DNA of 64,000 bases. Origin: Fundidesulfovibrio soli. Its GTDB lineage: Bacteria; Desulfobacterota; Desulfovibrionia; Desulfovibrionales; Desulfovibrionaceae. Both the position numbers and the translations under genes were made by a program. The stretch covers positions 62,001 through 126,000 of the forward strand of contig NZ_JAKZKW010000006.1 of the NCBI RefSeq assembly GCF_022808695.1, given 5' to 3'. Below the pieces are notes generated by a model, which made no database searches, had not been told where the DNA came from, and was given only the letters and a program-made list of their open reading frames with translations. Shown piece after piece: positions 30,163 to 38,079 of this stretch (position 1 is the first letter of the stretch; each line of letters starts with the position of its first letter).

Positions 30163-30552
30163 ATGCCGCTCGTAGCCGTCAGTGTATTCAAAGGCCGCAG
30201 CCCTGAGCAGAAACACGCTCTCCTGGAGGCCGTGCATGAAGCGCTGGTGTCCGCTTTCGGCATCCCCGAGCCCGACCGCAACATCCGCCTGAATGAATAC
30301 GCCCCGGGTGACTGGCTGCTGCCCCCGGGCAAGACCGAACGCTACACCCTGGTGGAGATCCACGCCTTCGCCGGGCGCAGCCCCGAGGCCAAGGGCGCGC
30401 TCTACGCCCGAGTGGTGCGCAACCTGGGCGCGCTGGGCGTGGAGCCCTCGGACGTGTTCGTGATTGTGGTGGAGCAGCCCCGCGAAAATTGGGGCATCCG
30501 TGGCGGGCAGCGGGCCGACCTGGTGGATCTGGGATATAAGGTGAAGGTGTAG
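30163..30552 (+). CDS. Tautomerase-superfamily protein
   Basis: A 129-residue protein starting MPLVAVSVF, so that Pro becomes the N-terminal catalytic base after Met removal, as in 4-oxalocrotonate tautomerases. Two similar beta-alpha-beta halves are visible (KGRSPEQKHALLEAVHEAL; AGRSPEAKGALYARVV), each with GRSPE, typical of the double-length members. The C-terminal VVEQPRENWGIRGGQ resembles YusQ-like proteins. GGAGG lies 5 nt before ATG 30163. The upstream in-frame stretch is repetitive and not counted. Natural substrate unknown. Confidence 0.85.
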   Translation: MPLVAVSVFKGRSPEQKHALLEAVHEALVSAFGIPEPDRNIRLNEYAPGDWLLPPGKTERYTLVEIHAFAGRSPEAKGALYARVVRNLGALGVEPSDVFVIVVEQPRENWGIRGGQRADLVDLGYKVKV

Positions 30553-30644
30553 GCGGCGATAGCCGCTAGGGACCTGTGCGAGCGCCGGATGCGGGCGGCA
30601 CTTCTGTCCGCGGATCACCGGCCGTGTCGCGGCTTCGAATGTAC

Positions 30645-30674
30645 AGCCCGGACGGCTACGCCGCCCGGGCTTTT
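30645..30674 (+). terminator. Terminator after the tautomerase gene
   Basis: AGCCCGG (30645-30651), one mismatch, CGGC, loop TAC, GCCG, one mismatch, CCGGGCT (30665-30671), then TTTTCCTTT. It is about 90 nt past the stop. Confidence 0.7.
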
Positions 30675-30737
30675 CCTTTGCTCCGCGGTTGGCCTCAACA
30701 TCCAGTGTCAGGTGATCGCCCAGGGCCGGAGACGGCT

Positions 30738-31964
30738 TCAGGGGATGTACCCGTTCAGGTTTCCCGGCGCGTAAGGAGTCTCGGGGACATCGGGGTCCGC
30801 TTTCACCATCTTACCAAGGCGATCCCGGAGGCTCTGATGCACCCCGAGCGCCGGGGCAGCCGGGAACTGGCGCGGCGACGTCAGCATGGGCATGGCGCAA
30901 TGCCGCCACGGCTCGTGGGCGCAGCCCTCGGCGTCGGGAGCCAGAGAATCAATCCATCCATCAACGAAGCTCAGTTCGAGGCCTTCCAGCTTATTGATCA
31001 TCCAGATCAGGGCATGGTCGGAGAGTCCGCTCTCCTTGTCCCCGATGGGGTAGCCTCCGCCCACGTCGGAGTGGGCGCCAGGGAAGAGCGCCTGATCGAC
31101 GCGGTCGTCGGGCGCCCAAAGTGTCGGGGTAAAGTCCCTGCGCACTTCATCCACCGACACCGCGTGGTAGCCGTGCTGCACGCAGCCGCTCAGATCGGTG
31201 TCAGCGAAGCGGAAAACATCCACGCGTCTGTCCCTATCGTAGAACGGGATGCCCAGCGCGCCAACCGTGTCCCACACGGCCACGGCTTCGATGGGTATGG
31301 GCAAACGTCTGTAGATGGGCGGGAAACGCTTTTGAAGGTAGACCTCAAAAGGCTGCAGCACGGCGTCGAGCCTCTCGTCAGGGTTTTCCTCCGCGGGATG
31401 CGTGGTGAGATACTTCTCAAAGCCTTTCAGGAAGTCCGTGATTTTCTCGAACAGCCCCGGAACCGCCATCTTTTCCCTACGATATTCGCTCCAGGTGGCG
31501 ACACCGGCATGGTAGGCCGCATCCTTGTCGGAAAGTTTCATCCGCTCAGCGTCCAGCAGCCCCATTGCGCAGATCATGCCCGCCAGGGCCCGCACGGTGT
31601 AGGCCCCACGGCTGAACCCCACCAGGATGATCTTGTCGCCGTCCTGGTAATGGCGCGAGATGAACGTGTAGCCGCGCACGATGCGCGCGATGATGCCCGC
31701 CCCGAAAGCCCCGCCCAAGGCTCTCACGAGCTTGTTGGAGCTGTGCCCCACGCCATGGAGGTACTTGGCGACCATCACCGGCGATCCGCTGGCGGTGAGC
31801 ACGCACTCCTGCTCAGTGTCTTTGGATATCACCGGCGAATCGCATTCAAGCCGCCGGTAGAGCTTGAGCACGTTGGTGATGTCGGCGAGGTTGTCGTGGT
31901 CCGCATCCTCGCAGTCGGGTCCGTTCCAGGTTCCGTCGGCACAAAACACTATGAATTTCGCCAT
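30738..31964 (-). CDS. DUF2235 alpha/beta-hydrolase (Tle1-like phospholipase family)
   Basis: A 408-residue protein. The start FIVFCADGTWNGP is the family signature, and GFSRGAYTVRALAGM (~117) carries the GxSxG nucleophile motif. WDTVGALGIPF and GAHSDVGGGYP supply likely Asp and His of the triad. The family includes type VI secretion lipases (Tle1) but also many stand-alone proteins. No VgrG, immunity or T6SS gene is near and there is no signal peptide, so a housekeeping hydrolase is as likely. GGAAGGAG lies 5 nt before the ATG. The gene has no close partner. Confidence 0.85.
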   Translation of the reverse strand: MAKFIVFCADGTWNGPDCEDADHDNLADITNVLKLYRRLECDSPVISKDTEQECVLTASGSPVMVAKYLHGVGHSSNKLVRALGGAFGAGIIARIVRGYTFISRHYQDGDKIILVGFSRGAYTVRALAGMICAMGLLDAERMKLSDKDAAYHAGVATWSEYRREKMAVPGLFEKITDFLKGFEKYLTTHPAEENPDERLDAVLQPFEVYLQKRFPPIYRRLPIPIEAVAVWDTVGALGIPFYDRDRRVDVFRFADTDLSGCVQHGYHAVSVDEVRRDFTPTLWAPDDRVDQALFPGAHSDVGGGYPIGDKESGLSDHALIWMINKLEGLELSFVDGWIDSLAPDAEGCAHEPWRHCAMPMLTSPRQFPAAPALGVHQSLRDRLGKMVKADPDVPETPYAPGNLNGYIP

Positions 31965-32132
31965 GGCTTCTCCTTCCTGTTCAGGTTGTCATCCACGCAC
32001 GACTTTTACGAATCTATATTTAAATATTTAAAATAACTGAATATTGTATTTGCTTGCTTCTAGCACGGGTTGTGCTGGATGCAAGCCCGATCTTGCAGGC
32101 AGGGGTGTTTGGATCTGTCACGAGTTGAGGCG

Positions 32133-32160
32133 TTGACATGTTTAACCGTTTGGTTAAACT
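32133..32160 (+). promoter_or_regulatory. tetR promoter overlapped by a palindromic operator
   Basis: TTGACA (32133-32138), 16 nt, TAAACT (32155-32160). Between and over the -10 lies TTTAACC-GTTT-GGTTAAA (32141-32158), a perfect inverted repeat typical of TetR sites, with a second CTGTTCGGTAAA half right after. The predicted transcript would start within a few nt of the tetR ATG at 32170. Confidence 0.65.
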
Positions 32161-32169
32161 GTTCGGTAA

Positions 32170-32805
32170 ATGAAAGCCCGAACCGCCACAACCAAGCCTG
32201 CGCAGCCTCAGGACGACGCCCCTGTGGAGGCCATCCTCCAGGCTGCGGCGACCGTGTTCGCCGAGCACGGCTATTCCGGCGCGCGCGTGGAGGCCATAGC
32301 CCAGGCCGCCGGGATCAACAAGGCGATGCTCTATTATCGGGTGGGGGCCAAAGCCCGGTTGTACGAGCTTGTGGTGGGCACGCTCTTCGACCGTGTGGCT
32401 CGCGCCGTGGAGCAGGGCAGGCAGGTGCAGGGCTCCCCCGCGCGCCAGCTCGGGGCCGTGCTGGAGCGCGTGGCCGAGCTCTTCCGCGCCGACCCGCGCC
32501 TGCCGCGCATCATGGCCTGGGAGCTGGCCTCCGGCGGGAGCAACATGCCCGGCGCGGTGGTGCGCCACTGGGGCCGCATCCTGCAATCCGTCGCGCCCTT
32601 GGCCGTGGAGCTGGGGCTCGATCCGGTGCTGACGTATTTTTCCATGGTCGGGCCCATGGTCTTCATCTCGCTTACGGAGCCCATCCGCAGACGCTTCGGC
32701 GGCGAGCTGCCCGAGCATCTGCGTACGGCGGCCTCGGCCCATGCGGGCGACATGGCCGCGTTTCTGGCGGATATGATCCGCAAGGCAGCCGGGGAGGCCT
32801 CATGA
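32170..32805 (+). CDS. TetR-family regulator of the efflux operon
   Basis: A 211-residue regulator. The N-terminal helix-turn-helix (AILQAAATVFAEHGYSGARV, IAQAAGINKAMLYYRVG) is typical of TetR. The C-terminal ligand domain is not assignable. No Shine-Dalgarno precedes the ATG, and the promoter lies so close that the mRNA may be nearly leaderless. Its stop overlaps the next gene by 4 nt. It probably represses the hlyD-ABC genes through the palindrome in its own promoter. Confidence 0.88.
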   Translation: MKARTATTKPAQPQDDAPVEAILQAAATVFAEHGYSGARVEAIAQAAGINKAMLYYRVGAKARLYELVVGTLFDRVARAVEQGRQVQGSPARQLGAVLERVAELFRADPRLPRIMAWELASGGSNMPGAVVRHWGRILQSVAPLAVELGLDPVLTYFSMVGPMVFISLTEPIRRRFGGELPEHLRTAASAHAGDMAAFLADMIRKAAGEAS

Positions 32806-33776
32806 AACGACTGATTCTGGCGCTGGCAGCCGCGACCGCCCTCTGCTGGGGATGCTCGAAGGGCGCCGAGGGCGTGTACCAGGGGTATGTTGAGGGCGAG
32901 TTCGTGTATGTGGCTTCCCCCTACGGGGGCAGGCTGGACGAACTGGCGGCGCAGCGCGGGGCCTCCGTGCGCGCGGGCGAAGCCCTCTTCGTGCTGGAGC
33001 ACGAACTGGAAAGCCAGGGCGTCAACCGCGCCCAGGCCAACCTCAAGCGCGCCCAGGACACCCTGGAGGATCTCAAGAAGGGCCTGCGCCCCCAGGAGAT
33101 CGACCAGATCCTGGCGCGCATCGCCCAGTCCGAGGCGGACCTGGCCCTGGCCCGGCTTGAGCTGGATCGCAGGCGCAACCTGCTGGCCACGGGAGCCGTC
33201 GCCAAGGAGGACTACGACCGGGCCGACACCGCCTACCAGACCGCCAAGGGACGCCTGGACGACTACCGGGCCCAGCTGGCTACGGGCAAGCTCGGCTCCC
33301 GCATCGACCAGATCCTGGCGGCGCAGGCCCAGGTCAAGGCCGCCCAGGCCGATCTGGAGCAGGCCAAATGGTCGCTTGGCCAGAAATTCCAGAACGCCCC
33401 GCGCGACGCACTGGTGTTCGACCTGCTGCACTACCGGGGCGAGTGGGTCCAGGCCGGGTCCCCCGTGGTCAAACTGCTGCCGCCCGACGCCATCAAGGTG
33501 CGCTTCTTCATCCCTGAGCAGTCCCTGGGCGCGGTGCGCCTGGGCCAGAAGGTCACGGTGAGCTGCGACGGCTGCTCCAAGCCCTTCGAGGGTGCCGTGA
33601 GCTTCGTGTTCCCCCAGGCCGAATACGCTCCGCCCGTGATCTACAGCCAGGATTTCCGCTCCAAGCTCGTGTACATGGTGGAGGCGCGCTTCGACCCGGA
33701 GACCGCCCGTCTGCTCAAACCCGGCCAGCCCGTGGACGTGCGCCTGGCCCCAGCGAACCCCGGGGGCGGCGCGTGA
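32802..33776 (+). CDS. HlyD/membrane-fusion-type periplasmic adaptor lipoprotein
   Basis: A 324-residue protein with a lipoprotein signal (lipobox near LCWGC, Cys ~18). A biotinyl-lipoyl-like half (VYVASPYGGRLDELAAQRGA) is followed by a long alpha-helical hairpin (~75-200, rich in Q, A, L, E) and a beta-barrel segment (VRFFIPEQSLGAVRLGQKV), as in YbhG. It links the inner-membrane ABC exporter to an outer-membrane channel, which is not encoded here. Overlaps tetR upstream and the ATPase downstream (GTGA). Confidence 0.9.
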   Translation: MKRLILALAAATALCWGCSKGAEGVYQGYVEGEFVYVASPYGGRLDELAAQRGASVRAGEALFVLEHELESQGVNRAQANLKRAQDTLEDLKKGLRPQEIDQILARIAQSEADLALARLELDRRRNLLATGAVAKEDYDRADTAYQTAKGRLDDYRAQLATGKLGSRIDQILAAQAQVKAAQADLEQAKWSLGQKFQNAPRDALVFDLLHYRGEWVQAGSPVVKLLPPDAIKVRFFIPEQSLGAVRLGQKVTVSCDGCSKPFEGAVSFVFPQAEYAPPVIYSQDFRSKLVYMVEARFDPETARLLKPGQPVDVRLAPANPGGGA

Positions 33777-34735
33777 ACTCCGGGCGCAGCGGCCCGGCCA
33801 TCGACGTGTCGGGCATCACCAAGTCCTTCGGGGGCAAGGTGGTGGTCAACAACCTCTCCCTGCGCGTGGAGCCGGGGGAAATCTACGGCTTCCTGGGCCC
33901 CAACGGCTCCGGCAAGACCACCTTCATCCGCATGCTCTGCGGGCTGCTCAAGCCCGACTCCGGCTCGGGCTCCTGCCTGGGCATGGACGTGATGAAGGAC
34001 GCGGCCCGCATCAAGACCCGTGTGGGCTACATGGCCCAACGCTTCAGCCTCTACGGCGACCTCTCCGTGCGCGAGAACCTGGACTTCATGGCCCGCGTCT
34101 ACGGCGTGGACGACCGCCGGGGTACTGTGGAAGCCATGATCGAGCGCATGCGCCTTGGCCCCTACGCCGAGCAGCTGGCCCAGAACCTCTCAGGAGGCTG
34201 GAAGCAGCGCCTGGCCCTGGCCGCCAGCCTGATCCACGGCCCCGAACTGCTGCTTCTGGACGAACCCACCGCGGGCGTGGACCCCAAGGCCCGCCGCGAC
34301 TTCTGGGACCAGGTGCACGAACTGGCGGGGCAGGGGCTCACGGCGCTCATCTCCACCCACTACATGGACGAGGCCGAGCGCTGCCACCGCCTGGCCTACA
34401 TCTCCTACGGCAACCTGCTGACCAAGGGGACCGTGGAGGACGTGATCGCGGGCTGCGGCCTGCACACCTGGGAGGTCTCCGGCGGGGATCTTTACGAGCT
34501 GGCCGCCGAACTGAAGGGCCAGCCCGGCGTCGAGCAGGTGGCCCACTTCGGCAATACGCTGCACGTCTCCGGGGCGGACGCCCAGAAACTCCGGGAGGCC
34601 CTGGCCCCGTTCCTGGCCAGGGGAGCGCAGACGTTCAACGAGGTGCCCACCAGCCTTGAGGAGGTTTTCATCAGCCTCATGGGCAGAAGCCCGAGCCCGC
34701 AGGCGGGCGGAGCGGCTAAAGGGGGCAGGGAGTGA
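33773..34735 (+). CDS. ABC-2-type exporter ATPase
   Basis: A 320-residue ATP-binding subunit of the YbhF class (single nucleotide-binding domain here). Walker A GPNGSGKTTF (~43-52), signature LSGGWKQRLALAASL and Walker B LLLLDEPTAGVDP are intact. The C-terminal ~80 residues form an accessory domain and the tail is low-complexity. Starts at GTG overlapping the adaptor stop by 4 nt. Energises export of an unknown, probably toxic, compound. Confidence 0.92.
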   Translation: MNSGRSGPAIDVSGITKSFGGKVVVNNLSLRVEPGEIYGFLGPNGSGKTTFIRMLCGLLKPDSGSGSCLGMDVMKDAARIKTRVGYMAQRFSLYGDLSVRENLDFMARVYGVDDRRGTVEAMIERMRLGPYAEQLAQNLSGGWKQRLALAASLIHGPELLLLDEPTAGVDPKARRDFWDQVHELAGQGLTALISTHYMDEAERCHRLAYISYGNLLTKGTVEDVIAGCGLHTWEVSGGDLYELAAELKGQPGVEQVAHFGNTLHVSGADAQKLREALAPFLARGAQTFNEVPTSLEEVFISLMGRSPSPQAGGAAKGGRE

Positions 34736-35868
34736 GCCTTATGTTCTCCCCGCGCCGGTTCTGGGCCATGGTCGTCAAGGAGTTCGTGCAGATGCGCCGC
34801 GACCGCCTGACCTTCGCCATGATGATCGGCATCCCGCTGATGCAGCTGGTGCTGTTCGGCTTCGCCATCAACTCCAATCCGCAGAACCTGCCCCTGGCCG
34901 TGCTCTCCAATGACGATTCCGAGTTCTCGCGCACCCTGGTGGCGGCCATGCAGAACAGCGTCTATTTCCGGGTGACCAAGGTCATTCGTAGCGAGGCCGA
35001 GGCCAAGCGTCTGCTTGACCTGGGCGACGTGCAGTTCGTGCTGACCTTCCCGCACGACTTCGGCCGCCTGCTGGCCCGGGGGGACAGGCCCCAGGCCCTG
35101 GTGGAGGCCGACGCCGCGGACCCGGCGGCCACGGGCTTCGCCCTGGGCGCGCTGGACACCATCTTCAGCCAGAGCCTGAACCGCGACCTCATCGGCCCGC
35201 TGCTGCCCCTGCGCGCCCAGCCCGGCCCCGTGGACCTTGTGGTGCACCGCCTCTACAACCCCGAAATCCAGACGCGCTACAACATCGTGCCCGGGCTCAT
35301 GGGCGTGGTGCTGACCATGACCATGGTCATCATCACGGCCCTGGCCATCACCCGCGAGCGTGAGCGGGGCACCATGGAGAACCTGCTCTGCACCCCGGTG
35401 CGGCCTTTCGAGGTCATGACGGGCAAGATCGTGCCCTACATCGTGGTGGGCTACATCCAGATGATGCTCATCATACTGGCGGCCAAGGTGGTGTTCGGGG
35501 TGCCCATCCTGGGCAGCCTGCCGCTGCTGTTGGCCGTGTCCATCCTGTTCATCGCCGCCAACCTGGCCGTGGGGATCACTTTCTCCACCATTGCCAGCAA
35601 CCAGTTGCAGGCCATGCAGATGGCGTTCTTCTTCTTCCTGCCCTCCATATTGCTCTCGGGCTTCATGTTCCCCTTTCGGGGCATGCCGGAGTGGGCCCAG
35701 TGGGTGGGCTCGGTGCTGCCGCTCACGCACTATTTGCGCGTGGTGCGCGGCATCGTGCTCAAGGGCATCGGGTTTGCGGACCTGCTACCGGAGCTTTGGC
35801 CCATCCTGGCCTTCCTGGTGGTACTCATGACCGTGGCCGTGAAGCGCTACCGCCAGACTTTGGATTAG
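34732..35868 (+). CDS. ABC-2-type exporter permease (YbhR-like)
   Basis: A 378-residue membrane protein with one N-terminal helix, a periplasmic domain (~60-180) and five C-terminal helices. Typical ABC-2 motifs are YNIVPGLMGVVLTMTMV, ITRERERGTMENLL and the final LPLTHYLRVVRGI. Only one permease gene is present, so it may act as a homodimer. Start GTG at 34732 overlaps the ATPase stop. ATG at 34741 is an alternative. Its last 44 nt overlap the convergent LysR gene. Confidence 0.9.
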   Translation: MSLMFSPRRFWAMVVKEFVQMRRDRLTFAMMIGIPLMQLVLFGFAINSNPQNLPLAVLSNDDSEFSRTLVAAMQNSVYFRVTKVIRSEAEAKRLLDLGDVQFVLTFPHDFGRLLARGDRPQALVEADAADPAATGFALGALDTIFSQSLNRDLIGPLLPLRAQPGPVDLVVHRLYNPEIQTRYNIVPGLMGVVLTMTMVIITALAITRERERGTMENLLCTPVRPFEVMTGKIVPYIVVGYIQMMLIILAAKVVFGVPILGSLPLLLAVSILFIAANLAVGITFSTIASNQLQAMQMAFFFFLPSILLSGFMFPFRGMPEWAQWVGSVLPLTHYLRVVRGIVLKGIGFADLLPELWPILAFLVVLMTVAVKRYRQTLD

Positions 35869-36718
35869 CTCCGGCCGGAAGGCCCTCCAACAGGAAGGAC
35901 AAGGCGCACTCCACCAGTTCGGCGCGCGCGCCGTTTTCCCCGAACAGGGCGATCTCGGTATCCGGAAGATCCGGGAGGCCGCATTCCCCCCCTATGTCGC
36001 GCAGGCCGGACTGCATGAAGGAGCGGCCGAGCACCGAAACGCCCAGCCCTCCGGCCACGGCGGCCTGCATGCCCATGAGGCTGTGGGCGGTGCAGGCCAC
36101 GCGCCAGGGCCTGCCCGCAGCGGCCAGGGTGTCCAGCATGAGCCGCCTGTAGGAACAGGGGGGAGGCAGCAGCACCAGCGGCAACGGCTCCGTCGGGAGG
36201 GCGGCGCCAGCCGCCCAGACCAGCTTCTCCCGCCAGATGACCCGCCCTGTATGGGGATGCGCATCGCGCTTGGCGATGGCGAAATCCAACAATCCCGACG
36301 CCAGGGCGCCTACCAGGGCCGTGCTCAGGCCCGTGGTTAGCTCGAGTTGGATACCCGGGTAGGCCTTGGCGAACCCGGCCAGCAGCGCTGGGAGCCGCAG
36401 CGGCAGAAAATCCTCCGAAACGCCCAGGCGAAGCACACCGCTCATCGGCGGGGCCGCCAGGCGGCGCACGGCCTCATCGTTCAAGGCGAGTACCCGTCTG
36501 GCGTAGCCGTAGAGCGTCTCCCCTTCCGGGGTGAGAGTCGCACGCCGCCTGCTTCGCTCCAGAAGTTCCTTGCCCACCAAGCCTTCCAGCCGCTTGATCT
36601 GCTGGCTCACTGCAGACTGCGTCAGGTTCAATGCCACCGCTGCGGCGGTGAAGCTGCCCGACTCAGCCACCGTTGCGAAGCCGCGCAGCAGATCGATTTC
36701 CAAGTCTGGCATTCTCAT
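35825..36718 (-). CDS. LysR-family transcriptional regulator
   Basis: A ~297-residue regulator. Helix-turn-helix LLRGFATVAESGSFTAAAVA then LNLTQSAVSQQIKRLE at the N-terminus, and a periplasmic-binding-like effector domain starting SGVLRLGVSEDFLPL. Start taken at ATG 36718 (ATG 36712 is equally possible; no clear ribosome-binding site). Divergent from a quinone-oxidoreductase-like gene that it probably controls. Its C-terminal 14 codons overlap the 3' end of the convergent permease gene. Confidence 0.9.
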   Translation of the reverse strand: MRMPDLEIDLLRGFATVAESGSFTAAAVALNLTQSAVSQQIKRLEGLVGKELLERSRRRATLTPEGETLYGYARRVLALNDEAVRRLAAPPMSGVLRLGVSEDFLPLRLPALLAGFAKAYPGIQLELTTGLSTALVGALASGLLDFAIAKRDAHPHTGRVIWREKLVWAAGAALPTEPLPLVLLPPPCSYRRLMLDTLAAAGRPWRVACTAHSLMGMQAAVAGGLGVSVLGRSFMQSGLRDIGGECGLPDLPDTEIALFGENGARAELVECALSFLLEGLPAGANPKSGGSASRPRS

Positions 36719-36858
36719 GACACAGAAATAAGTAATGCTAATCAATAAATCAACTCGAATTAATTTCCATAATCAATCTGGGGCGGGTATTCACGGCCCA
36801 GGGGATGGACACTGATTGAAAATTCGATACCACAAGCACAAAGAAGGAGGACACCGCC
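36719..36858. promoter_or_regulatory. Divergent promoter region with a LysR-type site
   Basis: An AT-rich 140-nt gap. ATTAATTTCCATAAT fits the LysR T-N11-A rule with arms ATTA/TAAT. A second AT-rich stretch TAATCAATAAATCAA precedes it. AAGGAGG before the ATG at 36859 is the ribosome-binding site. Confidence 0.5.
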
Positions 36859-37866
36859 ATGAAAGCTATCCTGGCCGCAGGCGGCAGCAAGGCCGCCGAC
36901 CCCAACGCCTTCCGCGAGGCCGAATTGGAAGCGCCCCGGGCCGCCGGGCGTGATCTGCTGGTGAAGGTTGAGGCCGTCTCCGTCAACCCCGTGGATACCA
37001 AAATCCGCGTGCGCACCCCCGTGGGCACCGACGTGGTGCTCGGCTGGGACGCCTGCGGCGTGGTGGAGGCCGTGGGCCCGGACGTGCGCGCCTTCGCCAA
37101 GGGCGACAGGGTCTACTACGCCGGTGCCGTGAACAGGCCCGGCACCAACGCCGAATACCACCTGGTGGACGAACGCATCGTGGGCCGCGCGCCCAGGAGC
37201 GCGTCCGTCGCCCAGGCGGCGGCCATGCCCCTGACCACCATCACCGCCTTCGAGGCCCTGTTCGACCGCTTAGGCTTCGTCCCCGCGCAGGGAGCCAACG
37301 CGGGGCGCAGCGTGCTCATCGTGGGCGGAGCGGGCGGCGTGGGCTCCATGGCCATCCAGTTGGCGCGCTGGGCCGGAATGACCGTCGTGGCCACGGCCTC
37401 CCGCCCGGACACCGTGGACTGGTGCAAGGAGCTCGGCGCGGACGTGGTGGTGGATCACCGCCAGCCCCTGGCCGAGGCAGTGCGCGCCCAGGGATTTCCG
37501 GAGGTCAACGCCATCTTCTGCACCACGCACATGGAGAAGCACTGGAACCAGATGGCCGAAATCATCCGGCCCCAGGGGCCCGTGGCGCTCATCGACGACC
37601 CCAGCGGGCCGTTGGACATCACGGTCTTCAAGCGCAAGTGCGCGTCCATCCACTGGGAGTTCATGTTCGCCCGCCCGCTGTTCGAGACGCCGGACATGGG
37701 CAGGCAGGGCGAGATTCTGGAGGAAGTCGCCGGGCTCGTGGATGCGGGCGTGCTGCGCAGCACCCTGCGTGAGACGCTGGACGGGCTCACCGCCGCCAAC
37801 GTGCAGGCCGCGCATGTGCGGCAGGAGAGCGCGACCATGATCGGCAAGCAGGTGATCGTGTTCTGA
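36859..37866 (+). CDS. Zinc-type alcohol dehydrogenase / quinone oxidoreductase family protein
   Basis: A 335-residue MDR-family oxidoreductase. The N-terminal catalytic domain (KVEAVSVNPVDTKIR, GWDACGVVEAVG, GDRVYYAG) lacks the cysteine ligands of true zinc enzymes, as in quinone reductases. The nucleotide-binding domain has LIVGGAGGVGSMAIQLARWAG (~153). It matches the 'zinc-binding alcohol dehydrogenase family' subgroup, which reduces enones or quinones with NADPH. AAGGAGG ribosome-binding site. A two-hairpin repeat follows 15 nt after the stop. Confidence 0.88.
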   Translation: MKAILAAGGSKAADPNAFREAELEAPRAAGRDLLVKVEAVSVNPVDTKIRVRTPVGTDVVLGWDACGVVEAVGPDVRAFAKGDRVYYAGAVNRPGTNAEYHLVDERIVGRAPRSASVAQAAAMPLTTITAFEALFDRLGFVPAQGANAGRSVLIVGGAGGVGSMAIQLARWAGMTVVATASRPDTVDWCKELGADVVVDHRQPLAEAVRAQGFPEVNAIFCTTHMEKHWNQMAEIIRPQGPVALIDDPSGPLDITVFKRKCASIHWEFMFARPLFETPDMGRQGEILEEVAGLVDAGVLRSTLRETLDGLTAANVQAAHVRQESATMIGKQVIVF

Positions 37867-37881
37867 TTTGGGGGAATTTTG

Positions 37882-37963
37882 GGGGAAAGCCTCCGGCGGG
37901 CAGAGAGGGCGCCGTCCTCTCTGCACTCTCCCGCCAAAGGGACTTCGTTCCTTTGGAATCCTT
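37882..37963 (+). repeat. Two-hairpin 3'-end repeat, copy R2
   Basis: Close copy of the 8455-8536 element. Hairpin 1: GCAGAGAGG (37900-37908) with CCTCTCTGC (37916-37924). Hairpin 2: CCAAAGGGAC (37934-37943), loop TTC, GTTCCTTTGG (37947-37956). The outer pair of hairpin 1 is G-C here and C-G in R1, a compensatory change. Confidence 0.8.
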
Positions 37964-38032
37964 TATATTGTTGTTGATTGGCTGAACAAACCGGCGGTCG
38001 GTGCCTTCACCGACAAGAACGCGAAGCCGTAT

Positions 38033-38079
38033 GGGATTCCAAAGGGAGGAACTCCCTTTGGCCGCCGGAGGCGCTCCTC
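38033..38079 (-). repeat. 3'-end hairpin repeat, short copy R3
   Basis: On the minus strand it reads GCGCCTCCGGCGG directly followed by CCAAAGGGAG, loop TTC, CTCCCTTTGG and AATCCC, so hairpin 1 is missing. It sits right after the stop codon of the YihY gene, facing copy R2. The inner stem differs from R1 by paired changes (AAC/GTT to GAG/CTC). Confidence 0.75.

Noticed and set aside
30738-31964. DUF2235 protein as a type VI secretion effector
   Set aside because: No VgrG, Hcp, PAAR or immunity gene nearby and no secretion signal; kept as a family assignment only.
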